Shown: positions 1 through 6,984, counted from the stretch's first letter. The stretch is DNA of 7,032 bases from Pseudonocardiaceae bacterium (GCA_025937115.1 JAICSB010000163.1:1-7032), one strand, 5' to 3'. Notes: a model not told the origin generated them from the letters alone. Translations and numbers: made by a program.

Positions 1-1
1 T

Positions 2-9
2 AAGGGGGG
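2..9 (+). promoter_or_regulatory. Ribosome binding site of ispG
   Basis: A purine run (two A then six G) lies just before a cluster of start codons, GTG at 14, ATG at 17 and ATG at 20. Spacing is 4, 7 and 10 nt, so ATG 17 is best placed, but any of the three gives nearly the same protein. The first three bases of the window read TAA and could be the stop codon of the upstream gene (rip1 in M. tuberculosis), but one codon cannot prove this. Confidence 0.7.
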
Positions 10-13
10 TCTT

Positions 14-1123
14 GTGATGATGATTGGCATGCCCGCCATGCCGCCGCCGGTGCTCGCCGAGCGGCGCAAGACCCGACAGCTGCAGGTCGGTACCGTGGGA
101 GTGGGCAGCGAGCACCAGATATCCGTGCAATCGATGACCACCACGCTCACCGCTGACGTCAATGCCACCCTTCAGCAGATCGCCGAGCTCACTGCGGCGG
201 GCTGCGACATCGTCCGGGTGGCCGTGCCCAGTGCCGACGACGCCGACGCGCTGCCGGCCATCGCGCGCAAGTCACGGATCCCGGTGATCGCCGATATCCA
301 CTTCCAGCCCAAGTACGTCTTCGCCGCCATCGACGCGGGGTGCGCCGCTGTGCGGGTCAACCCCGGCAACATCAAGAAATTCGACGACCGGGTGGCCGAG
401 ATCGCCAAGGCCGCCAAGGACGCGGGTATTCCGATCCGGATCGGCGTCAACGCGGGATCGCTAGACCCCAAGATCCTGGCCAAGTACGGCAAGGCGACCC
501 CGGAAGCATTGGTCGAATCCGCGTTGTGGGAGGCGAGCCTGTTCGCCGAACACGACTTTCACGACATCAAGATCTCGGTGAAGCACCACGATCCGGTGAT
601 CATGGTGCGCGCTTACGAGCAACTCGCAGCGCAGTGTGATTACCCGTTGCACCTCGGGGTCACCGAGGCCGGCCCGGCGTTTCAGGGCACCATCAAGTCG
701 GCCACCGCGTTCGGGGCGTTGCTCAGCCAGGGCATCGGGGACACCATCCGGGTCTCGCTGTCCGCGCCGCCGGTCGAGGAGGTCAAGGTCGGCCTGCAGA
801 TCCTCGAGTCGCTGAACCTGCGGACTCGGCGGCTGGAAATCGTGTCCTGCCCGTCTTGCGGCCGAGCCCAGGTCGATGTCTACAAGCTCGCCGAGGAGGT
901 CACTGCGGGTCTGGAAGGCATGGAAGTGCCGCTGCGGGTGGCCGTGATGGGCTGTGTGGTCAACGGACCCGGCGAGGCCCGCGAGGCCGACCTCGGAGTG
1001 GCCTCGGGCAACGGCAAGGGACAGATCTTCGTCCGTGGCAAGGTGATCAAGACTGTGCCCGAGGCGCAGATCGTCGAGACCCTCATCGAGGAGGCCTTCC
1101 GCCTGGCGGAGGGTTCTCAGTGA
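14..1123 (+). CDS. ispG: 4-hydroxy-3-methylbut-2-en-1-yl diphosphate synthase (IspG/GcpE)
   Basis: This cytoplasmic iron-sulfur enzyme converts methylerythritol cyclodiphosphate (MEcPP) to HMBPP, the penultimate step of the non-mevalonate (MEP) isoprenoid pathway. The 369 residues match the short bacterial form: an N-terminal TIM barrel (about residues 20-265) followed by the [4Fe-4S] domain. The cluster ligands are visible as Cys279 and Cys282 (SCPSCG) and Cys314 with Glu321 (GCVVNGPGE). Their spacing of 3, 32 and 7 residues is identical to E. coli Cys270, Cys273, Cys305 and Glu312. Barrel motifs VQSMTTT, ADIHF and VRVNPGN are also clear. Numbering is from GTG 14; the adjacent ATGs at 17 and 20 are equally possible starts. 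The stop overlaps a GTG at 1120, so translation of what follows may be coupled. In M. tuberculosis the upstream neighbour is the site-2 protease gene rip1. Confidence 0.97.
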   Translation: MMMIGMPAMPPPVLAERRKTRQLQVGTVGVGSEHQISVQSMTTTLTADVNATLQQIAELTAAGCDIVRVAVPSADDADALPAIARKSRIPVIADIHFQPKYVFAAIDAGCAAVRVNPGNIKKFDDRVAEIAKAAKDAGIPIRIGVNAGSLDPKILAKYGKATPEALVESALWEASLFAEHDFHDIKISVKHHDPVIMVRAYEQLAAQCDYPLHLGVTEAGPAFQGTIKSATAFGALLSQGIGDTIRVSLSAPPVEEVKVGLQILESLNLRTRRLEIVSCPSCGRAQVDVYKLAEEVTAGLEGMEVPLRVAVMGCVVNGPGEAREADLGVASGNGKGQIFVRGKVIKTVPEAQIVETLIEEAFRLAEGSQ

Positions 1124-1168
1124 GCGCGTTCAGTGGAAGTCATCCGCCGTTCTGGCACTCTAGGTGGT

Positions 1169-2014
1169 GTGCTCAAGTACGCGGCTGCGCGGCTGCTGGA
1201 TGACCGTGACGTGCGTAGCGTCCGTGCGGCGCTGGCTATTGACCCGGTGATGTCCTGCATGGTGGCTGCCCGGCTCGAAAACGGCGGCCTAGATCCATGG
1301 CGGCTCGGCGGGGAGCTGTGGGGTTTCGCCGATGGTCCGCAAGGTGGGCTGGACGGGCTGTGCTTTTTTGGTGCCAACCTCGTGCCGCTGTGCGGGGGAC
1401 CGTCGGCGATCCGGGCATTCGCAGACCGAGCGGCGCGACGGGCCAGGTGCTGCTCGTCGCTGGTGGGACCGGTCGATCAGGTGCTCGGGCTGTGGTCGGA
1501 GCTGGGTGAGAGCTGGGGACCAGCCCGCGAGGAGCGTCTGAACCAGCCGCTGCTGGTGCTCGCCGAGCAACCATGGGTGCCCGCGGACCCGCTGGTGCGG
1601 CCGGTGCGTTCCGACGAGTTGGAAAGCTACCTGCCGGCTGCAGTGGCGATGTTCACCGAGGAGGTCGGGGTCGATCCTCGACTGCCCGACGGCGGGGCCG
1701 GTTACCGGTCCAGGGTGATGGAGTTGATCGCGGCGGGGCGGGCATTCGCCCGGTTCGAGGCCGGTGAGGTGGTGTTCAAGGCTGAGATCGGCGCGATGTC
1801 GGCTACGGTGGGTCAGATCCAGGGGGTGTGGGTGCACCCGGATTGGCGTGGACATGGACTGGCGGCGGGTGCGACCGCGGCCGTGGTGGCCCGACTACAG
1901 CAGATGGGCCGGATCGCCAGCCTGTACGTCAACGCCTACAACCAGCCGGCCCGCGCTGCGTACCGCCGGGTCGGTTTCACCCAGGTGGGATGTTTCGCAA
2001 CGGTGCTCTTCTGA
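1169..2014 (+). CDS. DUF4081 and GNAT-domain N-acetyltransferase (Rv2867c-like)
   Basis: This is a probable acetyl-CoA-dependent acetyltransferase of unknown substrate. The N-terminal half (about residues 1-130 from GTG 1169, with SCMVAARLE and GGELWG) resembles the actinobacterial DUF4081 domain. The C-terminal part is a GNAT fold: the acetyl-CoA loop WRGHGLA (226-232) follows the beta strand VWVHP, and NAYNQPARAAYRRVGF is the usual late GNAT motif. Three starts compete. GTG 1169 gives 281 residues, close to the length I recall for the M. tuberculosis homologue, and has CACTCT ending 7 nt upstream as in leaderless genes. GTG 1133 gives 293 residues but no ribosome site. GTG 1120 has a perfect ribosome site but is out of frame. 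I favour 1169 weakly. The gene lies between ispG and the PBP gene on the same strand, a conserved mycobacterial arrangement; no function follows from it. Confidence 0.87.
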   Translation: MLKYAAARLLDDRDVRSVRAALAIDPVMSCMVAARLENGGLDPWRLGGELWGFADGPQGGLDGLCFFGANLVPLCGGPSAIRAFADRAARRARCCSSLVGPVDQVLGLWSELGESWGPAREERLNQPLLVLAEQPWVPADPLVRPVRSDELESYLPAAVAMFTEEVGVDPRLPDGGAGYRSRVMELIAAGRAFARFEAGEVVFKAEIGAMSATVGQIQGVWVHPDWRGHGLAAGATAAVVARLQQMGRIASLYVNAYNQPARAAYRRVGFTQVGCFATVLF

Positions 2015-2039
2015 ACAGTCAAGAGGCATACTCGCGCCC

Positions 2040-3848
2040 GTGTCCCGACTACGTTTGGTAGCCGTACTGCTGGTGGCCCTGATGGCGGTCCTGCTGGCTG
2101 GCTGCGGTCTGTTCGGGTCGGACCCGCGCGACGCGGCGGCTGCGTTTCTCGACGCCGTATCGAGAGGTGACACTGCTGGTGCCGGGCGGCTCACCGACGA
2201 TCCGGTCGCCGCCACTGAGCTGGTCAGGCAACTCCGCGAGGAGCTGAAACCCGAGCACGTGCAGCTCACTGTGGACGAGGTCCGTTCCGGCGACCGTATC
2301 GCGTCGGCATCGTTCGCCGCGGTCTGGGACCTGGGTAGGGGCCGGCAGTGGCGCTACCAAGGCGCCTTCGAATTGGTGCCTGCGGCCACCAGCGACGGTT
2401 GGCTGGTGCGATGGGCTCCAGAGGTGCTGCACCCGCGCCTGGGTGCACATCAGCTCGTGACGCTACGCGACATACCAGCCGAACCGGCCCCGGTGGTCGA
2501 CCGCGCCGGGACACCCTTGCTTACCTCGCAAACCGTGGTCACCGTCGCGCTGGACCGCAGCGCGATCCCGGACCTGGCCGCAGCGGCTGCCCAGCTGGCA
2601 ACCGCGCTGGGACGTTTCGATCCCCAGATCACCCAGCAGTCGATCATCGCGGCAGCCAACGCGGCCCCGGCGGGACAACCCAGCGCGGTGGCAATGCTGC
2701 GCGAGTCGGACTACGTAACGGTGCGGGATCAGATCGACGACCTGCCCGGTGTGAGCTTTCCCACCCAGCAGCGGCTGCTCGGGCCGGACCGGGACTTCGC
2801 CTCCCAGCTGCTGCCGGGCCTGCGCAAAGTAGTCGAGCAGCAGCTCGGCAACGCCGCCGGTTGGCGCATCGTGACGGTGAACGCGATGGGGCAGGAGGTC
2901 GAAACCCTCGCCGCCGAGCAGCCACGTCCGGTGCCGACGCTGACCACCACGGTCGACCGCGGCGTGCAGGTCGCCGCCGAACACGCTGTCGACGCGGTGC
3001 CCAACCCGGCGATGATCGTGGCGGTCCAGCCGTCCACGGGGGAGATTCTGGGCGTCGCGCAGAACAGTGCGGCCGACGCGCAAGGCGCGCTGTCTCTGAC
3101 CGGGCGGTTCCCGCCGGGGTCCACCTTCAAGGTTGTCACCGCATCGGCGGCGTTGCAGTCCAAGCAGGTCACGCCGAACTCGCCAGTGGCCTGTCCGGCG
3201 ACCACGATTGTCGGGGAGCGGGTCGTGCCCAATGATCACCTCCTCGACCTGGGCACGGTGCCACTGCACACCGCCTTCGCTAACTCGTGCAACACCACGT
3301 TTGCCCAGCTAGCGGCTCGGCTGGGAACTGGCGCGTTGACCGATGCGGCGCACCAGATGGGCATCGGGATGAACTACGACATTGCCGGCGCCACTACCGT
3401 CACCGGTCAGGTTCCCCCTGCGGAGTCGATGGTGCGGCGCGCGGAGAATGGATTCGGGCAGGGTCGGGTGCTCGCCAGTCCGTTCGGGATGGCGCTGGTG
3501 GCTGCGACGATCGATGCCGGTGGCCGGCTCCCCACCCCCATCCTGGTCAGGGGAATTCCGACCCAGACGGCACTCGGACCGGTACCGCCGGTGCCACGCG
3601 ATGTCGCCGACGCGGTGCGGGCGATGACGCGCGAAGCGGTGACCACAGGCACAGCGAAATTCTTGGCCGACCAAGGCCAGCTGTTCGGGACGACCGGGAC
3701 CGCGGAGGACGGCCCTACCGGCGCGGATGGCTGGTTCGTCGGTTTCCGCGGTGACGTCGCATTCGCCACTCTCGTCGTCGGCGCCGGCTCAACCGCTCCA
3801 GCGTTGGACGTCTCCGGGCGCTTCCTGTCCGCACTCGGTGTGCAGTGA
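2040..3848 (+). CDS. Penicillin-binding lipoprotein (PBP-lipo, class B transpeptidase, Rv2864c-like)
   Basis: This is a membrane-anchored class B PBP expected to cross-link peptidoglycan outside the membrane. GTG 2040 begins a lipoprotein signal: Arg3 and Arg5, a hydrophobic stretch (residues 6-20) and the lipobox LAGC with Cys22 as lipidated residue. After it come an NTF2-like MecA_N domain (about 28-135), a PBP dimerisation region (about 140-320) and the transpeptidase domain (about 335-600). The active site shows STFK (Ser361 nucleophile, Lys364) and SCN (Ser416-Asn418). The third motif, usually KTGTAE, reads TTGTAE here, with Thr551 in the lysine position. The 602 residues match the M. 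tuberculosis protein (about 603). The frame is open further upstream, but those codons overlap the GNAT gene in another frame and would bury the signal peptide. The start follows the GNAT stop by 25 nt, with AAGAGG 13 nt away and CATACT 7 nt away. Confidence 0.93.
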   Translation: MSRLRLVAVLLVALMAVLLAGCGLFGSDPRDAAAAFLDAVSRGDTAGAGRLTDDPVAATELVRQLREELKPEHVQLTVDEVRSGDRIASASFAAVWDLGRGRQWRYQGAFELVPAATSDGWLVRWAPEVLHPRLGAHQLVTLRDIPAEPAPVVDRAGTPLLTSQTVVTVALDRSAIPDLAAAAAQLATALGRFDPQITQQSIIAAANAAPAGQPSAVAMLRESDYVTVRDQIDDLPGVSFPTQQRLLGPDRDFASQLLPGLRKVVEQQLGNAAGWRIVTVNAMGQEVETLAAEQPRPVPTLTTTVDRGVQVAAEHAVDAVPNPAMIVAVQPSTGEILGVAQNSAADAQGALSLTGRFPPGSTFKVVTASAALQSKQVTPNSPVACPATTIVGERVVPNDHLLDLGTVPLHTAFANSCNTTFAQLAARLGTGALTDAAHQMGIGMNYDIAGATTVTGQVPPAESMVRRAENGFGQGRVLASPFGMALVAATIDAGGRLPTPILVRGIPTQTALGPVPPVPRDVADAVRAMTREAVTTGTAKFLADQGQLFGTTGTAEDGPTGADGWFVGFRGDVAFATLVVGAGSTAPALDVSGRFLSALGVQ

Positions 3849-3854
3849 CCGGCA

Positions 3855-3860
3855 TAGAGT
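3855..3860 (+). promoter_or_regulatory. Candidate -10 element for leaderless transcription of mapB
   Basis: TAGAGT fits the mycobacterial SigA -10 pattern TANNNT and ends exactly 7 nt before the A of the mapB ATG. That is the geometry seen when transcription starts at the first base of the start codon. No TTGACA-like -35 is visible 17 nt upstream, which is common in mycobacteria. The same stretch also holds a moderate ribosome site (GAGTAGG, 3857-3863, 4 nt from the ATG), so read-through mRNA from the PBP gene could be translated too. Confidence 0.5.
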
Positions 3861-3867
3861 AGGCAAC

Positions 3868-4725
3868 ATGCCCGTGCGAACCCCGTTGCGTCCAGGCCGT
3901 CAGACACCGATGCGTCCGGTCCCGCCGACGATCCGGCGACCGGCCTATGTCGGCAAAACTGGACCCGGTCCGTGCACCGAACCGTTGATCCAACCGCCCG
4001 AGATGATCGAAGCGATGCGGGAGGCGGGACGGATCGCAGCTCAGGCGCTCGCCGAGGGCGGCCGGACGGTGCGGCCGGGCGTGACCACCGATGAGGTCGA
4101 TCGGGTAGTACACGAGTTCCTGGTCGACCACGGGGCGTATCCCTCGACCCTAGGTTACAAGAGCTTTCCCAAGTCCTGCTGCACATCGCTGAACGAGGTG
4201 ATCTGCCACGGCATCCCGGACTCGACCGTGATCGAGGACGGCGACATCGTCAACATCGACGTCACCGCGTTCATCGGCGGTGTCCACGGCGATACCAACG
4301 CCACCTTCCTCGCCGGTGCGGTCAGCGAGGAGGACCGGCTCCTAGTCGAGCGGACCCACGAAGCGATGATGCGCGGCATCCGCGCGGTACGACCGGGCCG
4401 GGCGCTCAACGTGATCGGCCGGGTCATCGAGGCCTACGCCAGGCGCTTCGGCTACGGAGTGGTTCGCGACTTCACCGGCCACGGCATCGGCCGCTCCTTC
4501 CACGGCAAGCTCGTCGTGTTGCACTACGACGAGCCCTCCGTGGACACCGTCTTAGAGCAGGGAATGACCTTCACCATCGAACCGATGATCACGCTCGGCA
4601 CGATCGACTACGACGTGTGGCCAGACGGTTGGACGGTGACGACCAAGGACAAGACGCGCACCGCGCAGTTCGAGCACACTCTCGTCGTCACCGCGGACGG
4701 GGCGGAGATCTTGACCTTGCTGTAA
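3868..4725 (+). CDS. mapB: Type I methionine aminopeptidase, MetAP1c class (MapB)
   Basis: This metalloprotease removes the initiator methionine from nascent proteins in the cytoplasm. ATG 3868 gives 285 residues, the length of M. tuberculosis MapB (Rv2861c), and known functional residues of that enzyme fall at the same numbers. The dinuclear metal ligands are Asp131 (NIDV), Asp142 (GDTN), His205 (GHGIG), Glu238 (TIEP) and Glu269 (FEH), with catalytic His114 (ICHG). Cys105, preceded by Cys104, lies near the active-site entrance (SCCTSLNE). The N-terminal extension of about 40 residues, rich in Pro and Arg (PVPPTIRRP), marks the 1c class and is thought to contact the ribosome. An upstream in-frame extension overlaps the PBP gene and is rejected. 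The gene starts 19 nt after the PBP stop, probably with its own leaderless promoter, and ends 2 nt before cobQ. Confidence 0.97.
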   Translation: MPVRTPLRPGRQTPMRPVPPTIRRPAYVGKTGPGPCTEPLIQPPEMIEAMREAGRIAAQALAEGGRTVRPGVTTDEVDRVVHEFLVDHGAYPSTLGYKSFPKSCCTSLNEVICHGIPDSTVIEDGDIVNIDVTAFIGGVHGDTNATFLAGAVSEEDRLLVERTHEAMMRGIRAVRPGRALNVIGRVIEAYARRFGYGVVRDFTGHGIGRSFHGKLVVLHYDEPSVDTVLEQGMTFTIEPMITLGTIDYDVWPDGWTVTTKDKTRTAQFEHTLVVTADGAEILTLL

Positions 4726-4727
4726 TC

Positions 4728-6257
4728 ATGCCTAGAATCGTGCGTGGAGCGCTGCTGGTCGCAGGTACCACCTCGGACGCGGGCAAGAGTGTGCTGGTGG
4801 CCGGGATCTGCCGGTGGCTGGCCCGTCGTGGGATATCGGTGGCGCCGTTCAAGGCGCAGAACATGTCCAACAACTCGGTCGTGACGCCTGACGGTGGGGA
4901 GATCGGTCGAGCTCAGGCGATGCAGGCTGCGGCGTGCGGGATTGAGCCGCAGGTACGGTTCAACCCGGTCCTGCTCAAGCCCGGAAGCGACCGCTGCGCC
5001 CAGGTCGTGGTGCTCGGCCACGCAGCTGGCACGGTCTCTGCGGCGTCCTACCGGCACCGTAAGCCTGAGCTTCTCGACGTCGTGGTAGGTGCGTTGGCGG
5101 CGCTGCGAGCCGAGTACGACGTGGTGATCTGCGAGGGCGCCGGATCGCCCACCGAGATCAATCTGCGCGCCACCGACATCGCCAACATGGGATTGGCCCG
5201 GGCCGCTAGGCTGCCGGTCCTGGTGGTCGGCGACATCGACCGTGGCGGCGTGCTCGCGCACCTGTTCGGCACCCTGGCTCTGCTGTCGGGCGCCGACCAA
5301 GCGCTGGTGGCCGGATTCGTGATCAACAAGTTCCGCGGCGATCCGGACCTGCTGGCTCCCGGGCTGGCCCAGTTGCGGGCGCTGACCGGTCGGCGCAGCT
5401 ACGGAGTGTTACCCTACTGCGACTCGCTGTGGCTCGATGCCGAGGACTCATTGGCACACACCGCTGACGGGGTGGTCGGGCAGCCGGCGCCACCTCATGG
5501 CACCCAGTGGCTGCGAGTGGCCGCGGTGCGGCTGCCGCGGATCTCCAACGGCACCGACGTCGAGGCGTTGGCCTGCGAGCCTGGAGTGACGGTCCGCTAC
5601 GTCACCGAGCCGTCCCGACTGGCCGACGCTGATCTGGTGGTGCTCCCCGGCTCGAAGTCCACCGTGGCAGATCTGTCCTGGCTGCGCCGAACGGGCCTGG
5701 CCGCCGCGGTGCTGGCACACGCCGCCGCTGGCGGTCCGGTGCTGGGCATCTGTGGTGGCTACCAGATGCTGGGCCGCCGCATCACCGATCACGTCGAGTC
5801 CGGTGCCGGGGAGGTGGCCGGCCTCGGGCTGCTGGATCTCGACGTGGTCTTCGATCCGGTGAAGCATCTGGCGCGCCCTTCCGGCATCGCGCTGGGCGAG
5901 CCAGTGACCGGCTACGAGATCCACCACGGTCGGGTGGCCCATCGCGGTGACCCACCGCTCGTCTCGGGTCCCGACGACGGGTCCGATGGCCGCCATCTGC
6001 TGGGCACCCACTGGCATGGGTTGTTCGAGAATGACGGCTTCCGCCGTGCCCTGCTGCGGCGAGTGGCTAACCTTGCCGATCGGCCCGGTTTCCGACCGGC
6101 GCCAGACACCAATTTCGCCGCATTGCGAGACGCCCAGTTGGACCTGCTCGGCGACCTCGTCTCCGCTCATCTGGACACCGATGCGCTGCTCGAGTTGATC
6201 GAGCACGGTCCTCCGCCCGATCTACCGGTCGTCGCGCCAGGTGCCGACGAAAGTTAG
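4728..6257 (+). CDS. cobQ: Cobyric acid synthase (CobQ/CbiP)
   Basis: This ATP- and glutamine-dependent enzyme amidates four side-chain carboxylates (b, d, e, g) of adenosylcobyrinic acid a,c-diamide in late cobalamin synthesis. The 509 residues form an N-terminal dethiobiotin-synthetase-like ATPase (about 1-235) and a C-terminal class I glutamine amidotransferase (about 255-450). Visible signatures are the P-loop-like GTTSDAGKS (13-21), [20 protein letters not shown] and GDIDRGGV, all typical of CobQ. The amidotransferase shows the nucleophile Cys342 in [10 protein letters not shown] and the catalytic His430 in THWHGLFEN. CobB, by contrast, works on cobyrinic acid and lacks the QNMSNNS signature. 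ATG 4728 is 2 nt after the mapB stop with no good ribosome site (nearest GGAG at 4704-4707), so translational coupling to mapB is likely. No cobalamin riboswitch is seen upstream. In M. tuberculosis cobQ1 (Rv0255c) lies elsewhere, so this adjacency is a lineage difference. Confidence 0.97.
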   Translation: MPRIVRGALLVAGTTSDAGKSVLVAGICRWLARRGISVAPFKAQNMSNNSVVTPDGGEIGRAQAMQAAACGIEPQVRFNPVLLKPGSDRCAQVVVLGHAAGTVSAASYRHRKPELLDVVVGALAALRAEYDVVICEGAGSPTEINLRATDIANMGLARAARLPVLVVGDIDRGGVLAHLFGTLALLSGADQALVAGFVINKFRGDPDLLAPGLAQLRALTGRRSYGVLPYCDSLWLDAEDSLAHTADGVVGQPAPPHGTQWLRVAAVRLPRISNGTDVEALACEPGVTVRYVTEPSRLADADLVVLPGSKSTVADLSWLRRTGLAAAVLAHAAAGGPVLGICGGYQMLGRRITDHVESGAGEVAGLGLLDLDVVFDPVKHLARPSGIALGEPVTGYEIHHGRVAHRGDPPLVSGPDDGSDGRHLLGTHWHGLFENDGFRRALLRRVANLADRPGFRPAPDTNFAALRDAQLDLLGDLVSAHLDTDALLELIEHGPPPDLPVVAPGADES

Positions 6258-6520
6258 GAACACGGCCTGGCTCGCGCGGGAAAGCCCTCGGGGTGGTTGC
6301 CGTTGCGGCCGACTGCAGTGTTGGAGCTGGTCGCTGCTCTCACATGAACTATTCCTGATTCGTCCACCCACAGCGTTTCCTGGGCGAGCCTGCGCGCCAG
6401 TTCACGGCTGCGGATCCGGTACGTACCCGCGGCCCTCATCACACCCAGCCGGTGGGCCCACGACCGGTCCAGATAGATCCAATGATCGGGGCGTATGCCG
6501 CGGTCGACCTTGCGTATCAT
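6254..6520 (-). CDS. Small basic protein of unknown function (88 aa)
   Basis: I do not recognise this family. The start ATG at 6520 is fixed by a strong ribosome site (AGAGGAG, 6 nt spacing). The frame is open upstream to an ATG at 6655, but that start has no ribosome site. Codon use over the first two thirds is typically mycobacterial (G/C third positions), which argues for a real gene; the last third is less biased. The product is arginine rich, with three Trp and the cluster [10 protein letters not shown], then [19 protein letters not shown], which could form an amphipathic helix and a strand, and a polar, probably disordered tail ending in PCS. No signal peptide, membrane segment or metal motif is visible. 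A nucleic-acid-binding or regulatory role is conceivable but is only inferred from charge. Its TAA (6254-6256) overlaps the cobQ stop TAG (6255-6257), so the two genes converge with no room for a terminator. Confidence 0.68.
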   Translation of the reverse strand: MIRKVDRGIRPDHWIYLDRSWAHRLGVMRAAGTYRIRSRELARRLAQETLWVDESGIVHVRAATSSNTAVGRNGNHPEGFPARARPCS

Positions 6521-6526
6521 CCGGTT

Positions 6527-6533
6527 CTCCTCT
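6527..6533 (-). promoter_or_regulatory. Ribosome binding site of the small leftward gene
   Basis: Read leftward this is AGAGGAG followed by six bases (AACCGG) and ATG 6520. It is close to ideal anti-16S complementarity and spacing, and it decides the 88-codon start over the longer 133-codon frame. Confidence 0.75.
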
Positions 6534-6608
6534 GTCAGGGTTTCGCTGCTGTCATCAGGTCGGCCACCGGTAACTCTGCCTCTTATGCAGAAGTCAGGTA
6601 CACGACGC

Positions 6609-6629
6609 ACCACAATCGGTATTTGTGGT
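6609..6629. repeat. Perfect 7-7-7 inverted repeat upstream of the small leftward gene
   Basis: The arms ACCACAA (6609-6615) and TTGTGGT (6623-6629) are perfectly complementary around a 7-nt centre. The element lies 89-109 nt upstream of ATG 6520. It could be an operator for a dimeric repressor or a hairpin in the 5' leader. A repeat of this size is expected about once by chance in a stretch this long, so function is unproven. Confidence 0.4.
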
Positions 6630-6706
6630 CCGTCGGACAGCGGGCTTTTTCGCATAATTCAGCGATTCGATCTCATAGTAAACGCCGATGTCCCCCTACT
6701 TCTCAT

Positions 6707-6731
6707 CATGACACAGTTCTACGGCGTCATG
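6707..6731. repeat. 6-13-6 inverted repeat in the leader region
   Basis: CATGAC (6707-6712) and GTCATG (6726-6731) are perfect complements separated by 13 nt. Several such 6-bp repeats are expected by chance in 500 nt, so this is recorded only as structure. Confidence 0.2.
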
Positions 6732-6944
6732 GCTTCGCGCTGACGCGGTCGAACCTAATCGAGGGGCTCCCTGCTCCGCAAGGACGCTGACGGTAACGAC
6801 TGTCACAGGTATCGCGTCGCATTGTTAGCTCCATCACGTCACTCTCTGAATGTTACCTTATCGTGAATTTCTGCGGAAACTGCGGCGATCGACCGGGTGC
6901 TTATCCAGTCGGGCGAGAAATGAGCTACAGCGGTGCTGCGGCGA

Positions 6945-6983
6945 CTTGGTCTGACTAGACCTGATCTAGTGCACTCGACCAAG
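6945..6983 (-). terminator. Two-tier stem-loop, candidate terminator of a leftward gene
   Basis: Outer arms CTTGGTC (6945-6951) and GACCAAG (6977-6983) pair over 7 bp. Inside them ACTAGA (6954-6959) and TCTAGT (6965-6970) pair over 6 bp around a 5-nt loop; the internal loop is 2 nt against 6 nt. Read leftward it begins 1 nt after an in-frame TGA (6987-6985), a natural place for a terminator. No T run follows, which weakens the call, although U-less hairpins have been proposed as terminators in mycobacteria. The same DNA has four GGTC/GACC half-sites and could instead be an operator. Confidence 0.4.
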
Positions 6984-6984
6984 G

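Larger units (their letters stand above)
6521..6984. other. Long AT-richer non-coding stretch upstream of the small leftward gene
   Basis: No convincing gene was found here on either strand. Hand counts give 47% GC for 6661-6720, 53% for 6601-6660 and 52% for 6841-6900, against 77% for 6751-style coding stretches such as 5701-5760 in cobQ. It contains inverted repeats at 6609-6629, 6707-6731 and 6945-6983. Leftward -10-like hexamers are TACTAT (6680-6675) and TAAGGT (6860-6855), neither with a good -35. A leftward frame of 35 codons (6834-6727) has a fair AGAGAG ribosome site. The stretch is probably a promoter and leader region for the 88-aa gene, possibly acquired or rapidly evolving DNA. 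Confidence 0.55.

Noticed and set aside
1764..2039. N-terminal extension of the PBP frame into the GNAT gene
   Set aside because: It would place 92 residues before a clear lipoprotein signal peptide and overlap the GNAT domain in another frame.
2348..3235. Long rightward frame (about 295 codons) inside the PBP gene
   Set aside because: It is a frame shadow: the translation is low-complexity Arg/Gly/Ala and has no family motif, while the overlapping PBP frame carries the lipobox and active-site motifs.
2463..3269. Leftward frame of about 268 codons opposite the PBP gene
   Set aside because: Antisense open frames of this length are common in high-GC DNA. It has no ribosome site and a His/Arg/Gly-rich translation without motifs.
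3407..4186. Leftward frame of about 259 codons across the PBP-mapB junction
   Set aside because: It is antisense to two well-supported genes and has no ribosome site or recognisable domain.
5448..6206. Leftward frame of about 252 codons opposite the cobQ amidotransferase domain
   Set aside because: Shadow of cobQ; composition follows the complement of the real codons.
6521..6655. N-terminal extension of the small leftward gene to ATG 6655
   Set aside because: No ribosome site precedes 6655, the added 45 residues use atypical codons, and AGAGGAG points to ATG 6520.
6452..6790. Rightward frame of about 112 codons from GTG 6452
   Set aside because: It begins antisense to the 88-aa gene, has no ribosome site, and its codon use is not mycobacterial.
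6740..6800. tRNA-like look of a GGTCGAACC stretch
   Set aside because: The T-arm stem and loop do not form, no CCA-proximal acceptor stem pairs, and no anticodon arm is found.
6790..6815. CRP-like site (TGTGA-N6-TTACC on the leftward strand)
   Set aside because: The second half-site matches only 3 of 5 consensus bases.
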